From Nitrospirales bacterium (GTDB lineage Bacteria; Nitrospirota; Nitrospiria; Nitrospirales; UBA8639): a stretch of DNA of 32,456 nucleotides. Shown piece after piece: positions 24,261 to 32,456 of this stretch (position 1 is its first letter; each line of letters opens with the position of its first letter). The notes beneath the pieces were generated by a model that saw nothing but the letters and a program-made list of their open reading frames with translations, ran no database searches and had not been told where the DNA came from. The stretch lies in contig JAJDZI010000045.1 of assembly GCA_022824735.1 (NCBI GenBank), forward strand, positions 1-32,456, in the 5' to 3' direction. The position numbers and the translations under genes are program-made.

Positions 24261-24644
24261 TCAATCAGAGGTTCCTGTACGCTCCGATTCATCCTCAGGA
24301 AACACGGCATCAAGAAGCCGGTCGATCTTGTCTCCCCGTGAGCCGCTCGAGTCGAACCAGAATGACACCTCCGGCGTATAGCGCAATTCCAAGCGCCGGC
24401 CCAATTCCAACCGGACGAAGCCGGACGCATGGTCGAGCATCTTACGGGCAGCTTCCACTTCGACGTGGTTCCCCAACAGAGACACGTAGACGTAGGCTTT
24501 CCGCAGATCGTTGTTCATCTCCACGTCGGTAACCGTCACAAACTTGAGCCGGGGATCCTTGCATTTTCTGGCAAGAATGTCCGCGACCTCCATCCTGACC
24601 TGATCAGCCACCCTGACCGATCGTTTATACGCCGGTTTCGACAC
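24261..24644 (-). CDS. rbfA: 30S ribosome-binding factor A
   Basis: This 127-residue KH-fold assembly factor binds free 30S subunits and assists 16S 5'-end maturation, notably in the cold. The N-terminus KRSVRVADQVRMEVADIL and the FVTVTDVEMNNDLRKAYVYVSLLG strand-helix are characteristic. The start is GTG. It lies between ylxP and truB. Confidence 0.96.
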   Translation of the reverse strand: MSKPAYKRSVRVADQVRMEVADILARKCKDPRLKFVTVTDVEMNNDLRKAYVYVSLLGNHVEVEAARKMLDHASGFVRLELGRRLELRYTPEVSFWFDSSGSRGDKIDRLLDAVFPEDESERTGTSD

Positions 24645-24667
24645 GACACTCGCGCCTCTTCTCGTCC

Positions 24668-24949
24668 CTACAAGAGTTCGATGCGAAAATCGAGCAACTC
24701 CAACGTCGGAGTGGCTCGAATCATATTCATCGCCTGATCGAGAACCCGGTTCACGTGACTCGATTCATTCGCAATACAGGCAATGCCCAACACGGATCGT
24801 TGCCACAGATCATGATCGCCAAGTTCGGCCACCGACACCTTGAACGTCCTGCACAGACGGGCTTTGAGGCTGGACAGAATCTGACGTTTCGATTTCAGCG
24901 AATGCCCTTCGGGAAAATGCAATTCTATCCGGCAAACTCCGACCACCAT
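24668..24949 (-). CDS. ylxP: DUF503 (YlxP-like) protein
   Basis: This 93-residue DUF503 protein begins VVGVCRIELHFPEGHSLKSKR, the family signature, and continues with FKVSVAELGDHDLWQRS. The role is not firmly established; its constant place between infB and rbfA points to ribosome assembly. It lies 16 bp after infB. No Shine-Dalgarno sequence is obvious. Confidence 0.92.
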   Translation of the reverse strand: MVVGVCRIELHFPEGHSLKSKRQILSSLKARLCRTFKVSVAELGDHDLWQRSVLGIACIANESSHVNRVLDQAMNMIRATPTLELLDFRIELL

Positions 24950-24965
24950 CTGTTTTCAGCACGGC

Positions 24966-27518
24966 TCACAACTTGGCCGTCTCTTTGTCAAAGACGTACG
25001 CTTCAATCACGTCGCCGGCTTTAATGTCATTGAAATTTTCGATGCCGATCCCGCACTCATACCCTTGGTGCACTTCCCGGACGTCGTCTTTAAAGCGCCG
25101 CAATGAGCCCAATTTCCCTTCATAGACGACCACGCTGTCCCGCAACAAGCGAACGCCCTCACTCGCGCGGGCAATATGCCCATTCGTCACGTAACAGCCT
25201 GCGATCGAGCCGACTTTGGGAATCGAAAAGACCTGTCGAACCTCCGCGCGTCCCAATACGCGTTCCGTAAAGGTCGGATCCAGCAAACCTTCGGCCGCAG
25301 CTTTGACGTCGGCGAGCGCATTGTAAATGATGGTATGGAGCCGGACTTCCACGCCCTCGCGTTCAGCGAGCGCCGTGGCTTTAGGGTCCGGACGAACGTG
25401 GAATCCAACCACCAGCGCCTTCGACGCGGACGCCAGCAACACGTCCGATTCGGTAATGCCTCCCACGCCTCGATGAATAATCTGCACCTTGACGCTTTCG
25501 GAGGAAATTTTGGCGATGGATTCGCACAGGGCCCCGACCGACCCTTGCGCATCCGCTTTCACCAACACCGCCAGTTCTTTTCTGTCCGACTCCTGGCCGT
25601 GAGCAAACAGCGCGTCCAACGTGAGCCGGCTCGGGCCGGTCCCAAGCTCCGCCGTACGCCGCTTTTGATGCCGGGACTCGGCAATCTCCCTGGCCACCCG
25701 CTCATCTTTGACCACGACCAATTGATCGCCGGCCGCCGGTAACCCTAACAAGCCGATCACCTCCACGGGAGTGGAAGGTCCGGCCTCACGCGCTTTCTTT
25801 CCGTCGTGTGATACCAGTGCCCGGACGCGGCCGCTGGTCGCTCCGACCACGTACGCGGCTCCGACCGTCAACGTTCCACTTTGGACCAGAACGGTGGCCA
25901 CGGGACCGCGACCCCGATCCAACTTGGCTTCCAACACGACTCCCTTCGTGGGCTGGGTGAGATCCGTCTTCAACTCCATAACCTCGGCTTGCAGCAACAA
26001 CATCTCCAATAACGTGTCCAATCCCTGTTTTTCCTTCGCCGACACTTCCACGTAGATCGTCTGTCCGCCCCAGGATTCGGGAACGAGCCCCTGTTCCGAC
26101 AGGCCCTGCTTGATTCGATCCGGATTGGCGCCGGGTTTGTCGATTTTGTTGACGGCCACCACGATGGGGACCCCGGCGGCCTGCGCATGATTCGCGGCCT
26201 CGAGCGTTTGCGGCATGACGCCGTCATCCGCGGCAACCACCAAAACCACAATATCGGTGACTTGCGCCCCGCGCGCCCTCATGGCCGTAAACGCTTCGTG
26301 ACCGGGGGTATCCAGAAAGGTCACGCTTTTCTCCCCGACCTGCACGGAATAGGCCCCGATATGTTGCGTGATGCCGCCGGCTTCCTGTTGCGTCACCTTG
26401 GTCTGACGAATGGCATCGAGCAACGACGTTTTCCCATGATCCACGTGCCCCATAATCGTGACCACCGGAGCCCGGGACGCAAATTGCGACTCGGTCGCCG
26501 GCTCAAGCATTTCTTCCAGCAATGCCTCACCCTCTTTTTCCGTCTGAATCTCAACTTGGATCCCGAGTCCTTCGGCAATCAGCACACCGGCATCCAGATT
26601 CATGGGTTGATTCAGCGTGAGGCCGATGCCCATTTCCATCAATTTGCGTATCACGTCCGCCGCCCGGATTCCCAAGTGTTCCGCAAATTCCTTGACCGTC
26701 ATGCCCGATGACAATTTGACGGTCTTTCGTCTGGGTTTCGTGATTTCGGTCGGCGTGGCAGAAGGAACGTGTCGAGCGCGTTCTTCCCGCCTGAGGGTGG
26801 GAAGGGGACGAAGATCCTGCCAGCGAGCCGCATCTTCATAGATCTCGGCAAAGAGGTCTTCGTCACGCGGTTTCCCGGCTTTCCGGCCCTTTTTGGGTTT
26901 CTCTTCTTCCTTGACCTTTTTGGGCTCATCCGCCGTTTGTTGAGGTTGAGCGGTGACCGGTTCGCCGGTCGCAACAGGCGCGGCCTTGTCTTCGATTGAC
27001 GGGACAACGTCGGGGAGCGCCGCTTCAGCGGCCAAGGCCTGAGATATGGCTGCAACTTCGGGCGGCTCATCAATCACGTCCGCCGGTTCAGGGGGTTCGC
27101 TCCTGGCAATCACGGAGCCGATGCCGTCCCCAAGAGACGTTTCTTCTGCCACGGTCTCGGAGTCGGAAGAAGGGAGGATTTCTGCTTTTCGTCGCTTGAT
27201 TAAAATGTGTTTTTTCTCGGGTTTACGAACCTCCTCTTCCGCAGCCTTTTCCTTTTCCCGAGCAGCTTGGCTACGCGTCTTGGCCGGCGAAGTCGCCGGG
27301 GCTTTTGCGGTTTTGCCCGGTTTGTACGATCCGGTTGCCTTCTTCCGTACCGGGGTCTGCGGGTCTGCCTTACCCGAAAGCGCTTTCAAGGCTTTCTGGA
27401 GATCCTCCTCACTCAAGGCATTGCTATGGGAGGAGACCGCAATTCCCAATTTGCCCAGTTCGGCAATCAGGACCTTGCTTTCCTTGCCCAGCTTTTTGGC
27501 TAATTCATAGACTCGCAT
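24966..27518 (-). CDS. infB: Translation initiation factor IF-2
   Basis: This 850-residue GTPase delivers fMet-tRNA to the 30S initiation complex. An N-terminal IF2_N domain ([14 protein letters not shown]) is followed by a long Lys/Glu/Pro/Ala-rich linker (about 55-255) that is probably disordered. The G domain has GHVDHGKT at about 356-363, DTPGHEAFT and NKIDKP, followed by domains II, III and IV. It starts 9 bp after the nusA stop. The ylxR and ylxQ genes often found between nusA and infB are absent. Confidence 0.97.
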   Translation of the reverse strand: MRVYELAKKLGKESKVLIAELGKLGIAVSSHSNALSEEDLQKALKALSGKADPQTPVRKKATGSYKPGKTAKAPATSPAKTRSQAAREKEKAAEEEVRKPEKKHILIKRRKAEILPSSDSETVAEETSLGDGIGSVIARSEPPEPADVIDEPPEVAAISQALAAEAALPDVVPSIEDKAAPVATGEPVTAQPQQTADEPKKVKEEEKPKKGRKAGKPRDEDLFAEIYEDAARWQDLRPLPTLRREERARHVPSATPTEITKPRRKTVKLSSGMTVKEFAEHLGIRAADVIRKLMEMGIGLTLNQPMNLDAGVLIAEGLGIQVEIQTEKEGEALLEEMLEPATESQFASRAPVVTIMGHVDHGKTSLLDAIRQTKVTQQEAGGITQHIGAYSVQVGEKSVTFLDTPGHEAFTAMRARGAQVTDIVVLVVAADDGVMPQTLEAANHAQAAGVPIVVAVNKIDKPGANPDRIKQGLSEQGLVPESWGGQTIYVEVSAKEKQGLDTLLEMLLLQAEVMELKTDLTQPTKGVVLEAKLDRGRGPVATVLVQSGTLTVGAAYVVGATSGRVRALVSHDGKKAREAGPSTPVEVIGLLGLPAAGDQLVVVKDERVAREIAESRHQKRRTAELGTGPSRLTLDALFAHGQESDRKELAVLVKADAQGSVGALCESIAKISSESVKVQIIHRGVGGITESDVLLASASKALVVGFHVRPDPKATALAEREGVEVRLHTIIYNALADVKAAAEGLLDPTFTERVLGRAEVRQVFSIPKVGSIAGCYVTNGHIARASEGVRLLRDSVVVYEGKLGSLRRFKDDVREVHQGYECGIGIENFNDIKAGDVIEAYVFDKETAKL

Positions 27519-27527
27519 CGTGATTCG

Positions 27528-28742
27528 TTACGCGGACGCTTCCCCGGATTCAACCGTCTCTCCGGACGCCACCTCAGACGCTTCATTCGTTGCCCCGTCA
27601 CCCGCCAGGCTTGACAACGGTTTTTCAGCGCCGGTCTCGTGTCCCTGTTGCGCCGCGGTTTCCTCGGCCAAGGCGGCTTTGATTTCCCGTTCCCGCTCGA
27701 GTTTTTCTTTTTCATACTCGCTGACGCTGATGATGTCGATTTTCCATCCGGTCAACTTGGCGGCAAGGCGGACGTTTTGCCCGTTTTTGCCGATGGCCAA
27801 CGATAATTGTGAATCCGCCACCACGACCAGGGCCGCCTTTTTCTCCTCGTCGATGCCGACTTTCTCGATGGAGGCCGGATTCAACGCTTCGCCGATAAAC
27901 ACACGAGGGTCCGTCGTCCACGGGATGATGTCGATCTTTTCTCCTTTGAGTTCCCGCACGATGGCCTGAACGCGGGAACCCTTAATTCCCACACAGGCGC
28001 CGACCGGGTCCACCGCTTTATCCTTGGAGAACACCGCGATTTTGGTTCGATCCCCGGGTTCACGCACGACCCCTTTAATTTCCAGAATTTTTTCCGTGAC
28101 CTCCGGCACCTCCAACTGAAAGAGTTTGACCACGAACTGCGGATGGGCTCGGGACAGGACCACCTGGACGTCTTTCGGGGTCCGGCGCACTTCCAACAAC
28201 AACGCCCGAACGCGATCGCCTCGCCGGTGAACCTCGCGGGGAATTTGTTCATGGACGGGCAGCACCGCCTCGGTCTTACCGATTTCCACCAGGTAATTCC
28301 GGCGCTCCTGTCCAAGGATGATCCCGTGCACCAACTCTCCTTCACGCTTCGAATATTCCCGCTCGACCGCCTCCCACGTGGCTTCCCGGACTTTTTGACA
28401 GATTACCTGTTTCGCCGCCTGCGCCGCGATCCGCCCGAATTCCTCGACGTCGATGAGCGAGCCGATCTCATCCCCCAATTCAGCTTCTCCATCAATGGCC
28501 CGCGCTTCATCCAGGGAAATCTGGGCATTGACATCGGTAATCTGGTCCGAGATGGTTTTCAATGACACGATGGAAATTTCCCCGGTTTCCGGATCAATTT
28601 GAACCTGGATATTCTCGTTGTTGCCATACCGTTTCTTTGCCGCAGTCAGCAGCGCAGATTCCACGGCCGCAAGCACCCGATATTTATCAATACCTTTTTC
28701 ACGTCCCACTTGTTCGATGACTGCCATCAGTTCACGCTTCAT
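27528..28742 (-). CDS. nusA: Transcription termination/antitermination factor NusA
   Basis: This 404-residue NusA binds RNA polymerase and nascent RNA, modulating pausing, termination and antitermination. The start is ATG 28742 (MKRELMAVIEQVGREKG) with GAGGGG 7 nt upstream; the 462-residue ORF adds 58 residues of non-homologous leader. The N-terminal RNAP-binding domain (about 1-125), an S1 domain and two KH domains (KGSRVQAIVREL and GKNGQNVRLAAKL) are present. The tail is Ala/Glu/Gly-rich and lacks the acidic AR repeats of E. coli NusA. It lies between rimP and infB. Confidence 0.96.
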   Translation of the reverse strand: MKRELMAVIEQVGREKGIDKYRVLAAVESALLTAAKKRYGNNENIQVQIDPETGEISIVSLKTISDQITDVNAQISLDEARAIDGEAELGDEIGSLIDVEEFGRIAAQAAKQVICQKVREATWEAVEREYSKREGELVHGIILGQERRNYLVEIGKTEAVLPVHEQIPREVHRRGDRVRALLLEVRRTPKDVQVVLSRAHPQFVVKLFQLEVPEVTEKILEIKGVVREPGDRTKIAVFSKDKAVDPVGACVGIKGSRVQAIVRELKGEKIDIIPWTTDPRVFIGEALNPASIEKVGIDEEKKAALVVVADSQLSLAIGKNGQNVRLAAKLTGWKIDIISVSEYEKEKLEREREIKAALAEETAAQQGHETGAEKPLSSLAGDGATNEASEVASGETVESGEASA

Positions 28743-28806
28743 AACCGCCCCTCTTCGTGCTGACCAAGATTCGGCTGCATCATTCCCCCCATCCTCAAGT
28801 CCTCCG

Positions 28807-29280
28807 TTACCATTCGATTTCGCGTCTGGTCTGGGCAACGACATCCCATTCAAGAACCACCCGTCGAACCGTCCGGGATTTTCGCACCGGAACCTGCAGG
28901 GTAATGCCCCGGTCATCGACCTCGGTCAACTGACCGATCACCGTTCCCTTCCCTTGAACGGGGGTATGGACCTTGACTCGAATGTTCAGTCCAACCGCCT
29001 GATCATAGTCCTTTCGCTGCTTCAGCGGACGATCGAGACCCGGAGACGATACCTCGAGACGATAGGCGTGCGGAACCGGATCGGCCACGTCAAGCGCTCG
29101 CCCGAGTGAATGGTGAAACTGTTCGCAATCCTGAATCCCAACGCCTCCCTCTTTCTCCACAAACACCCGCACGATGGTCTTGGCTCCCTTGCCGTGACAC
29201 TCGACGTCGACAATGTCAAGGCGGAGGGCCTTGGCAATGGGCTCGGCAATACGCTGGACTTGGCTCTCCAGCCCGTTCAT
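28807..29280 (-). CDS. rimP: Ribosome maturation factor RimP
   Basis: This 157-residue RimP is needed for 30S maturation. The N-terminal domain has VECHGKGAKTIVRVFVEKEGG, and the hallmark EVSSPGLDRPLK is present, followed by the C-terminal SH3-like domain (about 85-150). The ATG lacks a strong Shine-Dalgarno sequence. It is the first protein gene of the nusA-infB operon and lies 48 bp beyond an intrinsic terminator after tRNA-Lys. Confidence 0.95.
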   Translation of the reverse strand: MNGLESQVQRIAEPIAKALRLDIVDVECHGKGAKTIVRVFVEKEGGVGIQDCEQFHHSLGRALDVADPVPHAYRLEVSSPGLDRPLKQRKDYDQAVGLNIRVKVHTPVQGKGTVIGQLTEVDDRGITLQVPVRKSRTVRRVVLEWDVVAQTRREIEW

Positions 29281-29327
29281 ACCCGCAATTCCACGGCTTC
29301 CGGAATGATCTTGGAGAACAGCAGTGC

Positions 29328-29354
29328 AAAAAAAAGTGGGCTCCCGCCCACTTT
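29328..29354 (-). terminator. Intrinsic terminator between tRNA-Lys and rimP
   Basis: On the minus strand AAAGTGGGC, a CGGGA-type loop, GCCCACTTT and then a T8 tract form a textbook hairpin plus U-run. It lies 48 nt before the rimP ATG, so rimP-nusA-infB expression needs read-through or an unseen promoter. Confidence 0.88.
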
Positions 29355-29387
29355 ACTGTCAAGACCTTAGCACTTTCCCTGACCGAA

Positions 29388-29426
29388 GGCAAGCGAGGCG
29401 TCTCGACGGAGGCTTGTCGCTTCGCC
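29388..29426 (-). other. Hairpin just 3' of tRNA-Lys
   Basis: On the minus strand GGCGAAGCGA and TCGCTTGCC flank about 20 nt, starting 5 nt after the tRNA CCA. It has no U-run and could be a processing or anti-terminating structure upstream of the terminator. Confidence 0.4.
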
Positions 29427-29431
29427 AAAAA

Positions 29432-29507
29432 TGGTGAGCCGCCTCGGGCTCGAACCGAGGGCCCTCGCCTTAAAAGGGCGATGCTCTACCAACTGAGCTA
29501 GCGGCTC
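29432..29507 (-). tRNA. tRNA-Lys(TTT)
   Basis: The cloverleaf on the minus strand has acceptor GAGCCGC/GCGGCTC, D-arm GCTCAGTTGGTAGAGC, anticodon loop CTTTTAA (anticodon TTT) and T-loop TTCGAGC. Discriminator A and an encoded CCA give 76 nt. It is the first gene after a near-consensus promoter and lies upstream of rimP-nusA-infB. Confidence 0.97.
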
Positions 29508-29518
29508 ACCTGCGCCGG

Positions 29519-29547
29519 ATGCTAACAACCGGTCCCGGTGTTGTCAA
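29519..29547 (-). promoter_or_regulatory. Promoter of tRNA-Lys (and possibly rimP-nusA-infB)
   Basis: On the minus strand a perfect TTGACA (29542-29547), 17 nt, then TAGCAT (29519-29524). It ends 11 nt before the tRNA 5' end. Confidence 0.78.
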
Positions 29548-29549
29548 AC

Positions 29550-29566
29550 GCCCGAGCTTTACGGGC
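29550..29566 (-). terminator. Weak hairpin downstream of purA
   Basis: GCCCG/CGGGC with a 7-nt loop, followed on the minus strand by GTTTGAC. It has no real U-run, so terminator function is doubtful. Confidence 0.3.
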
Positions 29567-29658
29567 TGCGCCTTAGGGCCGTGATGGTCAAGCACGGACT
29601 TTGGAAAGGAACCTCTGATCCCCGATTAAGAACGTCGAGGACATGTTTATTGTGATAG

Positions 29659-29754
29659 CGGGATGCAGGGCAAGGCGTCCCGGAGCGAAACCCGAAGCTT
29701 ATCAGACGAGATAGGTGAGGGTTGAGCGAGGACACAACGCAGCCCTGCGCCCGA
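29659..29754. repeat. Inverted-repeat element downstream of purA
   Basis: CGGGATGCAGGGC and, in inverse, CGGGCGCAGGGC bound about 95 bp between purA and the tRNA-Lys promoter. The adjacent 29617-29641 carries the 25-nt repeat shared with 320-344. The 29567-29761 gap contains no gene that I can support. Confidence 0.5.
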
Positions 29755-29761
29755 TAGTACA

Positions 29762-31090
29762 TTAAATCAGGGGTTTCGAAAGTTTGCGCCGGGGGCGTAC
29801 CTGCGTCATGGGGTTCTTCAGCATGATCGTATGTTCCCGGTGAGAACCCGTTGACACGATGTCGATCGGGCACGACGTGAGGGCCTCAATACGCTTCATG
29901 TACCGCCTGGCCTCAACCGGCAAAGCCCTATAGGACGTCGCGCCGGTCGTCGTCCCTTTCCATCCCGGGAACACCTCATAGACGGGTTCGCACTGCGCGA
30001 GGATACGCGAGTCGATGGGCATCTCGCGATACAGTTTGCCCTGATGACGATATCCGACCGCAATGTTGAGTTCCGGTACCCCATCCAGCACGTCCAGTTT
30101 CGTCACCGCCAGCGACGTGCAGCCGTTGACCCGAACGGCATAGCGCAACAGCACCGCGTCCAACCATCCACACCGGCGGGCCCTGCCCGTGGTGGCGCCG
30201 AATTCCTGCCCGCGTTCCTGCAACCCACTGCCCACGTCATTGGACAACTCCGTGGGAAACGGCCCGCTGCCCACACGCGTGGTATAGGCTTTGGTGACGC
30301 CCAGCACCGCGTCGATTCTTGTCGGACCCACTCCTCCTCCGGTACATGCGCCACCGGCACAGGCATTGGAGGACGTCACAAAAGGATACGTCCCGAGATC
30401 CACGTCCAGGTGCGTCCCCTGGGCCCCTTCAAAGAGCACGCGCCGGCCGCTTTCCATGGCCTTGTGAATCAACAAGGAATCATCCGTCATGTAAGGAGCC
30501 AATCGCCGGGCATAGGTCAGGTATTCTTCACAAATCCGGTCGGCCTGAAACACGCGCACGCCGTAGACGTGCCGGAGAAAACTGTTGATTTCGGCCAAAC
30601 TCCGTTCCACTTTCTCCCGGAACCCTTCGGGATCAAGCAGGTCTCCCATCCGAATCCCGATACGCGCCATTTTGTCCACGTAGGCCGGGCCGATTCCTTT
30701 GCCGGTGGTCCCGATCCGGTGAGCGCCCCTGGCCTTTTCCGCAGCTTTGTCGATGGCCTTATGATACGGCATGATCAGGTGCGCGCGCTGGCTGATGGCA
30801 AAATTCCTTCCGACCTTGATGCCCTGGGCCGCTAATTGATCGAGTTCTTCGATCAAGGCCCCGGGGTCGATCACCACCCCGTTGCTTAAGAGGCACTGTT
30901 TCCCCCTGGAGAGAATTCCGGATGGAATCAAGTGAAAGACGAACGTGCCTTTCTTCGTGACGACCGTGTGTCCGGCATTAGAGCCGCCTTGAAAGCGCAC
31001 GATGAGATCCGCCTCCCGGGCCAGGATATCGACGATTTTTCCCTTGCCTTCATCCCCCCACTGGGAGCCGATGACCACCAAATTTCCCAT
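29762..31090 (-). CDS. purA: Adenylosuccinate synthetase
   Basis: This 442-residue GTP-dependent enzyme converts IMP and aspartate to adenylosuccinate in AMP synthesis. The start is ATG 31090 (MGNLVVIGSQWGDEGKGK); the 23-residue upstream extension is not homologous. Asp13 in the GDEGKGK loop is catalytic and GGSNAGHTV follows. The family segments EGAQGTHLDVDLGTYPFVTSSN and GWLDAV are present. The C-terminus has about a dozen extra residues (RPRRKLSKPLI). It is transcribed on its own from the promoter listed below. Confidence 0.97.
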   Translation of the reverse strand: MGNLVVIGSQWGDEGKGKIVDILAREADLIVRFQGGSNAGHTVVTKKGTFVFHLIPSGILSRGKQCLLSNGVVIDPGALIEELDQLAAQGIKVGRNFAISQRAHLIMPYHKAIDKAAEKARGAHRIGTTGKGIGPAYVDKMARIGIRMGDLLDPEGFREKVERSLAEINSFLRHVYGVRVFQADRICEEYLTYARRLAPYMTDDSLLIHKAMESGRRVLFEGAQGTHLDVDLGTYPFVTSSNACAGGACTGGGVGPTRIDAVLGVTKAYTTRVGSGPFPTELSNDVGSGLQERGQEFGATTGRARRCGWLDAVLLRYAVRVNGCTSLAVTKLDVLDGVPELNIAVGYRHQGKLYREMPIDSRILAQCEPVYEVFPGWKGTTTGATSYRALPVEARRYMKRIEALTSCPIDIVSTGSHREHTIMLKNPMTQVRPRRKLSKPLI

Positions 31091-31162
31091 ATGTCCAGCC
31101 TTTTCCGGAAAATAGTCACAAAAAAAGGGCCCGGCCAACCTGATGCCAGAACCCATCAAACG

Positions 31163-31191
31163 ATCCTAGGGCCCCCTTCATTATTTGTCAA
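31163..31191 (-). promoter_or_regulatory. Promoter of purA
   Basis: On the minus strand a perfect TTGACA (31186-31191), 17 nt, then TAGGAT (31163-31168). The roughly 65-nt leader contains GGGCCC followed by a T7 tract (near 31124-31136), which resembles a terminator for read-through from the upstream gene. Confidence 0.72.
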
Positions 31192-31231
31192 TAGTGTGTA
31201 GGGCACACCACGCATGTGTGAACACAGCCAC

Positions 31232-32455
31232 TCACAGCACTTTCGACCATGGTGCCGCGAGCACGTCGGGCGTGAGCCACTCGAGCGTGTTTCCCGTATG
31301 CAGCAAAAGCCCTGCCCGGGCCTTGTTCCCGTATTCTGCACGGAAAGTGCGCAAGTGTGCCGCGTCGCCGAGGCGAGGGTGGCCCGTCGCCTTGATCTCG
31401 ACTGGCAGCAGACGGCCACCCGCCTCGATCACGAAATCCACTTCCTCACCGACCGTCGTGCGCCAGTAGAACACCTCGATACGGTCGAGGCTGGCGTCGC
31501 GCCACGCCAGCAGGTCGTGGAGCACGAGGTTCTCGAGATGCACACCTCCGGGCACGGCGTCCCCCGCGAGATGCCGTGCCACTCCCGTATCGCCCCAATA
31601 GAGTTTTGGCGACTTGATAAGCCGCTTCGTGCGGTTCACGGCGTAGGCGGGCAGCCGCACCAGGAGGTGAGACGTCTCCAGGAGGTTGAGGTAGCGACGC
31701 ACCGTTGGTTGCGGCAGTGCAACGTCACGGCTCAGGTCCGTCTGGTTGACAAGTCCGCCGAGCCGCAGACAGGCGGCTTGCATCAGGCGGCGGAAATCAG
31801 GCAACGCGGCAATCGCAGAAATCTCCTGCAAGTCGCGCTCGAGGTAGGTGCGCACGTAGCCGTCAAACCAGATGACGCGTTCCGCGGCCGTTTTCAGGTG
31901 AACGGCTGGAACCGGAAAACCACCACGCCCAGCCAACACCCGCCAGTCTTCCCGCTGATCAGGCTGCATGGCCACGAGGTCAAGCCAATCACGGTCACGC
32001 GTTCCGAGCAACTCCTCCCACAAGCCGCAACACCCGTGTCCCCGCTGCTCGCGCAGAGTCATCGGCCACAAGGTCAGGTAACTCGCACGCCCTGCGAGCG
32101 ACTCAGAAACCCGGCGCATGAGGAGTAGGTTGGCCGAGCCGGTGAGCAGAAACCGGCCCGGCCGACGACGTCGGTCGATCTCGCGCTTCACGGCGTGCAG
32201 CACGTCCGGTTCACGCTGCACTTCGTCCAGTGTCACCGGCCGCTCGCCGCCCACGAGCGCCTCCGGGTCTCGGCGGGCCGCGTCGAGCGCGTCGAGATCA
32301 TCCAGCGAGACATAGCGCCGCCCGCCCGGTGTAAGGTCCTGGACCAAGGTGCTCTTGCCGGTCTGTCGGGCACCCGTCACCACCACCGCGGGCATGACAC
32401 GCAAGCGGTCCTGGAGACTGCGCGAGACCAAACGGGGAAGCGCGTTATTATTCAC
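31232..32455 (-). CDS. AAA_14/DUF4143 family ATPase
   Basis: This 407-residue protein has an N-terminal P-loop ATPase of the AAA_14 type: Walker A GARQTGKST (28-36), Walker B VTLDEVQ (Asp77, Glu78) and a sensor-like LTGSANL. A winged-helix-like region (about 236-262) and a C-terminal DUF4143 domain with KLYWGDTGVARHL follow. The tail EVDFVIE...PVEIKA (Asp340, Glu353, Lys355) matches a PD-(D/E)xK nuclease core. The family is widespread, often laterally transferred, with no settled function. The GTG start lies 1 nt from the window end, so the true N-terminus may be further upstream. Confidence 0.85.
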   Translation of the reverse strand: MNNNALPRLVSRSLQDRLRVMPAVVVTGARQTGKSTLVQDLTPGGRRYVSLDDLDALDAARRDPEALVGGERPVTLDEVQREPDVLHAVKREIDRRRRPGRFLLTGSANLLLMRRVSESLAGRASYLTLWPMTLREQRGHGCCGLWEELLGTRDRDWLDLVAMQPDQREDWRVLAGRGGFPVPAVHLKTAAERVIWFDGYVRTYLERDLQEISAIAALPDFRRLMQAACLRLGGLVNQTDLSRDVALPQPTVRRYLNLLETSHLLVRLPAYAVNRTKRLIKSPKLYWGDTGVARHLAGDAVPGGVHLENLVLHDLLAWRDASLDRIEVFYWRTTVGEEVDFVIEAGGRLLPVEIKATGHPRLGDAAHLRTFRAEYGNKARAGLLLHTGNTLEWLTPDVLAAPWSKVL

Positions 32456-32456
32456 G

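Noticed and set aside
28743-28916. 58-residue N-terminal extension of NusA
   Set aside because: The extension overlaps the rimP tail and is not NusA-like; MKRELMAVIEQ with a good Shine-Dalgarno sequence marks the start.
31214-32128. 304-residue plus-strand ORF opposite the DUF4143 gene
   Set aside because: It is His/Gln/Arg-rich with no motif and lies wholly antisense to a gene with clear ATPase motifs.

Overview
The window looks like chromosomal DNA of a GC-rich Gram-negative bacterium, most likely of the Nitrospirota (Nitrospira-like). This is inferred from gene order and protein flavour: citramalate synthase next to aspartate kinase, ihfA-merR-tRNA-Pro, and rimP-nusA-infB-ylxP-rbfA-truB-rpsO-pnp-M16. 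No 16S or other phylogenetic marker is present, so a related phylum cannot be excluded. Nearly all of it is dense housekeeping sequence. No CRISPR array, phage, transposase or biosynthetic cluster is visible.

Layout. 1-493 is a gene-free mosaic of small palindromic intergenic repeats. 494-2908 (minus) is mutM-phoH-ybeY. 3075-3625 (plus) holds a double zinc-ribbon protein and a small acidic protein, facing a DUF1295 membrane enzyme (minus) and followed by an 84-residue helical protein (plus). 4787-12181 (minus) reads as one long unit: alaC-type aminotransferase, hom, thrC, lysC, cimA, ihfA, a MerR-type regulator and tRNA-Pro(GGG). It joins aspartate-family amino-acid synthesis and the citramalate route to isoleucine with a nucleoid protein. 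A sigma70-like promoter and a strong leader hairpin precede it. 12414-17889 (plus) is pdxJ, nnrD/E, tsaE and mutS, ending in a bidirectional terminator.

17948-19234 (minus) carries two exported proteins of unknown function behind their own promoter. 19453-24949 and on to 29280 (minus) form the translation/RNA operon: rimP, nusA, infB, ylxP (DUF503), rbfA, truB, rpsO, pnp and an M16 peptidase. It is preceded by tRNA-Lys(TTT), which has its own near-consensus promoter, and by an intrinsic terminator between the tRNA and rimP. This layout resembles the metY-rimP-nusA-infB leader of Escherichia coli. purA (minus) lies upstream, and an AAA/DUF4143 ATPase with a PD-(D/E)xK-like C-terminus closes the window.

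No dramatic new system is visible. The most distinctive features are the exported-protein pair, the tRNA-terminator-rimP leader, the alaC leader hairpin, the recurrent TTGACA-17-TAGNAT promoter form, the zinc-ribbon/acidic pair, and a 25-nt repeat present near both ends of the window.
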